From the NCBI GenBank assembly GCA_009363175.1, contig CP045205.1, forward strand, positions 186,001 to 250,000: a stretch of 64,000 bases of DNA, given 5' to 3'. Below, one piece after another: positions 60,771 through 64,000 of this stretch (positions within the stretch are counted from its first letter, which is position 1; every line of letters begins with the position of its first letter). A model generated the notes under the pieces. That model saw nothing but the letters and a program-made list of their open reading frames with translations. It did not search any database and had not been told where the DNA came from. Origin of the DNA: Citrobacter telavivensis (lineage in GTDB: Bacteria; Pseudomonadota; Gammaproteobacteria; Enterobacterales; Enterobacteriaceae). The position numbers were made by a program, and so were the translations under genes.

Positions 60771-61790
60771 TTACTTCTTATGACGAATACGCGGGTTCAC
60801 CACGCCGTACAACAGGTCGACCAGCAGGTTGACGAGAATAATCATCGTCGCCACCAGTAACACCCCACCCTGTACAACCGGATAATCGCGACGTTGCAGC
60901 GCATCAATCAGCCAGCGCCCAAGGCCAGGCCAGGAAAAAATGGTTTCGGTCAGAATGGCACCCGCCAGCAGCGTTCCCACCTGCAGACCAATCACGGTCA
61001 CCACCGGCAGCATTGCGTTACGCAGCGCGTGAATGATGATGACGCGCATACGCGTCAACCCTTTGGCGCGCGCGGTACGGATGTAATCTTCGCCCAGCAC
61101 TTCCAGCATCGACGAACGGGTCATACGCACGATCACCGCCAGAGGGATGGTGCCGAGCACCATTGCCGGCAGGATCATATGCGCCACGGCATCAACGAAG
61201 TTGCCCTCTTCACCCCAGATCGCCGTATCTATCAGCATAAAGCCGGTCAGCGGGTTAGAATCATCAAGGAACACCATATCGCTGACGCGTCCGGAGACGG
61301 GGGTCAGGTTGAGCTGTACAGAGACCAGCATGATAAGCATCATGCCCCACCAGAAGATAGGCATGGAGTAACCGGTCAGCGCCAGGCCAACAGCGGTATG
61401 ATCGAAAATGGAACCGCGCTTAACGGCAGCCAGGACGCCCACGGGAATCCCCACGGCGGTGGCAAAAATCATGGCGCAGACACCCAGTTCCAGCGTCGCT
61501 TTAAAACGAGGCACGAACTCGTCCCACACCGGTAAACGGCTTTTCAGTGAAATACCTAAATCACCATGCATAACCCCCCAGATGTAATGGAGGTACTGCT
61601 GCCACATCGGCTTATCGAGACCGAGTTCAGCCAACAGTTGAGCATGACGCTCAGGGGAGATACCACGCTCACCTGCCATGATCATCACCGGATCGCCGGG
61701 GATCATATGGACAAAAGCAAAGGTGAGAAGGGTGATACCGATAAACGTGGGGATGACGAGTCCCAAACGTCGGAGAATGAACTGCAACAT
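60771..61790 (-). CDS. dppB: Dipeptide ABC transporter permease DppB
   Basis: A 339-residue permease, same length as E. coli DppB, with six helices and the coupling motif EVLGEDYIRTARAKGLTRMRV. It is separated from dppA by 158 bases that contain a stable hairpin, consistent with dppA being made in excess over dppBCDF. Confidence 0.97.
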   Translation of the reverse strand: MLQFILRRLGLVIPTFIGITLLTFAFVHMIPGDPVMIMAGERGISPERHAQLLAELGLDKPMWQQYLHYIWGVMHGDLGISLKSRLPVWDEFVPRFKATLELGVCAMIFATAVGIPVGVLAAVKRGSIFDHTAVGLALTGYSMPIFWWGMMLIMLVSVQLNLTPVSGRVSDMVFLDDSNPLTGFMLIDTAIWGEEGNFVDAVAHMILPAMVLGTIPLAVIVRMTRSSMLEVLGEDYIRTARAKGLTRMRVIIIHALRNAMLPVVTVIGLQVGTLLAGAILTETIFSWPGLGRWLIDALQRRDYPVVQGGVLLVATMIILVNLLVDLLYGVVNPRIRHKK

Positions 61791-61851
61791 AACCCGGATT
61801 CTCTCTCATGACACACGGCCTGGAACCGTGAGTCTGTATTGCTCACAAATC

Positions 61852-61880
61852 TTATCCCCTCCTCAATGAGAAGGGGATAA
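61852..61880 (-). terminator. Intercistronic hairpin between dppA and dppB
   Basis: A perfect 9-base stem (TTATCCCCT with AGGGGATAA, 11-base loop) without a U-run lies about 70 bases after the dppA stop. It may act as a partial terminator or as a 3' stabiliser of dppA mRNA. Confidence 0.55.
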
Positions 61881-61948
61881 AGCATTACTGCCGGGAACGC
61901 ACCGCGAACCGACTTAACGGTGCGTAGCGCTCGCCGGCGTTGCTTTTA

Positions 61949-63556
61949 TTATTCGACTGAGACGTTTTCGAAGTGGTGTTTGCCTAATGGATCAACCACA
62001 TAGCCTTTGACTTCTTTACGCACTGGCTCGTACACGGTGGAGTGAGCCACGATCAGCGCCGGAGCCTGGTCATGCATCACCACCTGAGCCTGTTTGTAGA
62101 GCTCAATACGTTTGTTGTGGTCGTCGGTCGCACGCGCCGGTTGAATCAAGTCTTCAAACGGCTTGTAGCACCAGCGAGAGTAGTTGGAACCGTCTTTCGC
62201 CGCAGCGCAGCTGAACAGGGTCGCGAAGAAGTTATCCGGATCCCCATTGTCGCCGGTCCAGCCCATCATGACCGCCTGATGCTCACCCGCTTTGGCACGT
62301 TTCAGATACTCGCCCCACTCGTAGGTCACAATCTTGGCCTGAACGCCAATCTTCGCCCAGTCGGCCTGAACCATCTCGGCCATACGGCGAGCGTTCGGGT
62401 TGTACGGACGCTGTACTGGCATTGCCCACAGCTCAACGGTAAAGCCTTTATCCTGACCGGCTTCTTTCAGCAGAGCTTTCGCTTTCTCAGGATCGTAGGA
62501 GTAGTCTTTAATGTCGTCGTTATAGCCCCACATGGTTGGCGGGATCAAGTTCTTCGCGGCCACGCCAGCACCCTGATAAACGGCTTTGATGATCGCGTCT
62601 TTGTTCACCGCGTAGGTCAACGCCTGACGCACTTTTACGTCATCGAACGGTTTTTTCTCGGTATTGAAAGAGAGGTAACCAACGTTCAGACCCGCTTGTT
62701 CCATCAGGTTGATGTTTTTGTCCTGTTTCATGCGGGCGATGTCAGCCGGGTTCGGGTACGGCATCACCTGGCACTCGTTCTTCTGCAGTTTGGCGTAACG
62801 CACGGAAGCGTCAGGCGTGATGGAGAAGACCAGACGGTCGATCTGCGGCTTGGTGCCCCAGTAACCTTCGAACGCTTTGTAGAGAATACGGGAGTCTTTC
62901 TGGTACTGCTGCAACTGGAACGGACCGGTACCGATTGGGTTCAGGTCTACTTTTTCCGGCGAGCCGGCTTTCATCATGTTATCGGCATATTCTTTAGAAA
63001 GAATAGAGGCGAAGTCCATCGCCAGATCGGCGAGGAACGGGGCTTCCGGACGCGTCAGCACGAACTGAACGGTTTTGTCGTCCACTTTCTTCACTTCACT
63101 GATCAGGTCCTGCAGGCCCATGCCTTCAAAGTATTCATAGCTGCCACCGGATACTTTGTGGTACGGGTTTTGCGCGTTTTTCTGACGATCAAAAGAGAAC
63201 ACCACGTCATCGGCGTTGAAATCACGCGTCGGTTTGAACTCTTTATTGTCCTGCCACTTCACGCCCTGGCGCAGGTGGAAGGTATAGGTTTTACCGTCTT
63301 CACTGATTTCCCACTTCTCAGCGAGGCCCGGAATCACTTCCGTCGTCCCGGTTTTGAATTCGACCAGACGGTTATAGATAGGTACTGAGCTGGCGTCATA
63401 GGTTGTGCCAGAGGTAAACAGCTGCGGGTTGAACCCTTCAGGAGAACCTTCTGAACAATAAACCAGAGTTTTAGCCTGTACACTTGCTGCGACAGTCATA
63501 GCTACAAGGCTCAGACCAAGCTTCAGCATCCCTGACTTCTTCAAGGAAATACTCAT
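61949..63556 (-). CDS. dppA: Periplasmic dipeptide-binding protein DppA
   Basis: DppA captures dipeptides for the DppBCDF importer. The 535-residue protein equals the E. coli length, with a signal peptide (residues 1-28, AASVQA before KTLVYCSEG) and the SBP_bac_5 fold. The start is the ATG at 63554-63556 after GGAGCAG; an in-frame extension 14 codons upstream lies in the GcvB-target leader. First gene of dppABCDF. Confidence 0.98.
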   Translation of the reverse strand: MSISLKKSGMLKLGLSLVAMTVAASVQAKTLVYCSEGSPEGFNPQLFTSGTTYDASSVPIYNRLVEFKTGTTEVIPGLAEKWEISEDGKTYTFHLRQGVKWQDNKEFKPTRDFNADDVVFSFDRQKNAQNPYHKVSGGSYEYFEGMGLQDLISEVKKVDDKTVQFVLTRPEAPFLADLAMDFASILSKEYADNMMKAGSPEKVDLNPIGTGPFQLQQYQKDSRILYKAFEGYWGTKPQIDRLVFSITPDASVRYAKLQKNECQVMPYPNPADIARMKQDKNINLMEQAGLNVGYLSFNTEKKPFDDVKVRQALTYAVNKDAIIKAVYQGAGVAAKNLIPPTMWGYNDDIKDYSYDPEKAKALLKEAGQDKGFTVELWAMPVQRPYNPNARRMAEMVQADWAKIGVQAKIVTYEWGEYLKRAKAGEHQAVMMGWTGDNGDPDNFFATLFSCAAAKDGSNYSRWCYKPFEDLIQPARATDDHNKRIELYKQAQVVMHDQAPALIVAHSTVYEPVRKEVKGYVVDPLGKHHFENVSVE

Positions 63557-64000
63557 TCTTCTGCTCCAAATGTGATGTTGTTGTTTTACCCTTTGCAATG
63601 GGTTTGCACCGCCTGGCCTTTTTTGTTTTTTAACCGGCTGGGTCGGCGTTAAGAGGTGGGGATTCCGTTCACATAAACGACTGAGTAGCAGCGCGGATTC
63701 TCCATGAAATGCCCCTCATGCCCTACAATCTGTCAACAGAATGTGAAAACGTCAATACAGGTAACCATGATTTACAACAACGGTGAGAATTAGCAAACAA
63801 AGATTAAAAAAACTTCAGGTGGGTATTTTCAGCAGAGAAATTTATGCTACGCCCTGAATACCAGAATAAATACCTTAATATTTCTCAACATTTGGTGATT
63901 AACAATTGTGCAGAATAAAAAAAATTTCTGACAAAATGGTGCATATCTGAGCGATAAATCCCACGAACGTTAAAACGCACAGCGGAAAATGCTAGCGCCA
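63557..64000. other. dppA leader and promoter region
   Basis: A 444-base non-coding stretch to the window end. Near the start codon it has a CA-rich GcvB-type target (63571-63586). TTGACG- and TTGACA-like hexamers occur on the minus strand at about 63730-63756, but I could not settle a promoter. The part beyond 63800 is AT-rich. No tRNA cloverleaf is visible; the proK tRNA found upstream of dppA in E. coli, if present, lies beyond the window. Confidence 0.6.
63571..63586 (-). promoter_or_regulatory. GcvB sRNA target site in the dppA leader
   Basis: On the minus strand AAACAACAACATCACA ends 15 bases before the dppA start codon. The CA-rich sequence matches the known GcvB-binding region of E. 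coli and Salmonella dppA, where GcvB blocks translation. Confidence 0.7.

Noticed and set aside
62042..63388. 448-codon open frame antisense to dppA
   Set aside because: Mirror of dppA with no start context and no recognisable domain.
63557..64000. tRNA gene upstream of dppA (proK lies there in E. coli)
   Set aside because: No cloverleaf, TTCGA-type loop or CCA end is visible in this stretch.

Overview
The window is chromosomal DNA of an enterobacterium close to Escherichia and Salmonella, most likely Citrobacter. Nearly every gene has an E. coli K-12 counterpart of almost equal length, and the order follows the E. coli nik-to-dpp segment (about 77 to 80 min). Three differences set it apart. 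The E. coli yhiJ-yhiM block is missing between yhiI and yhiN. The ars operon and acid-fitness island (slp-hde-gad) are missing between gor and the cytochrome c peroxidase gene. Three accessory insertions are present: an Rrf2 regulator with a type II NADH dehydrogenase-like flavoprotein, a STY4199-type HEPN-like membrane protein with a GNAT acetyltransferase, and a short-chain dehydrogenase next to yhjC. Intergenic regions are rich in REP/BIME palindromes, and one ERIC element lies inside the prlC-rsmJ operon.

Layout. 1-1843: end of the nickel importer operon (nikD partial, nikE) and its regulator nikR. 2058-6984 (minus): yhiI-rbbA-yhhJ, an HlyD/ABC export-type operon. 7306-13203: yhiN, pitA, uspB, uspA and dtpB. 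13292-15230: divergent Rrf2 regulator and flavoprotein. 15344-20843: rsmJ and prlC (minus, heat-shock promoter), rlmJ and gor. 20892-29388: quinol peroxidase with FNR and OxyR sites, treF, HEPN-like protein, GNAT, yhjB, SDR and yhjC. 29436-39419: yhjD, yhjE, yhjG, pdeH, kdgK, yhjJ and dctA. 39595-55970: pdeK and the complete cellulose locus, with bcsR-Q-A-B-Z-C on the minus strand and bcsE-F-G diverging on the plus strand. 56052-56301: an ldrD/rdlD type I toxin-antitoxin locus. 56501-57799: yhjV. 57855-63556 (minus): the dipeptide operon dppABCDF and its long leader.

How the genes work together. PdeH (sigma-28 promoter) and PdeK are c-di-GMP phosphodiesterase-type proteins beside the c-di-GMP-dependent cellulose synthase (PilZ in BcsA, RxGD in BcsE, phosphoethanolamine transfer by BcsG), so signal turnover and polymer production are adjacent. 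Gor, the peroxidase and the Rrf2/flavoprotein pair make up a redox-stress group. Coordinates and motifs were read by eye; family names come from recognised similarity, not from a database search.
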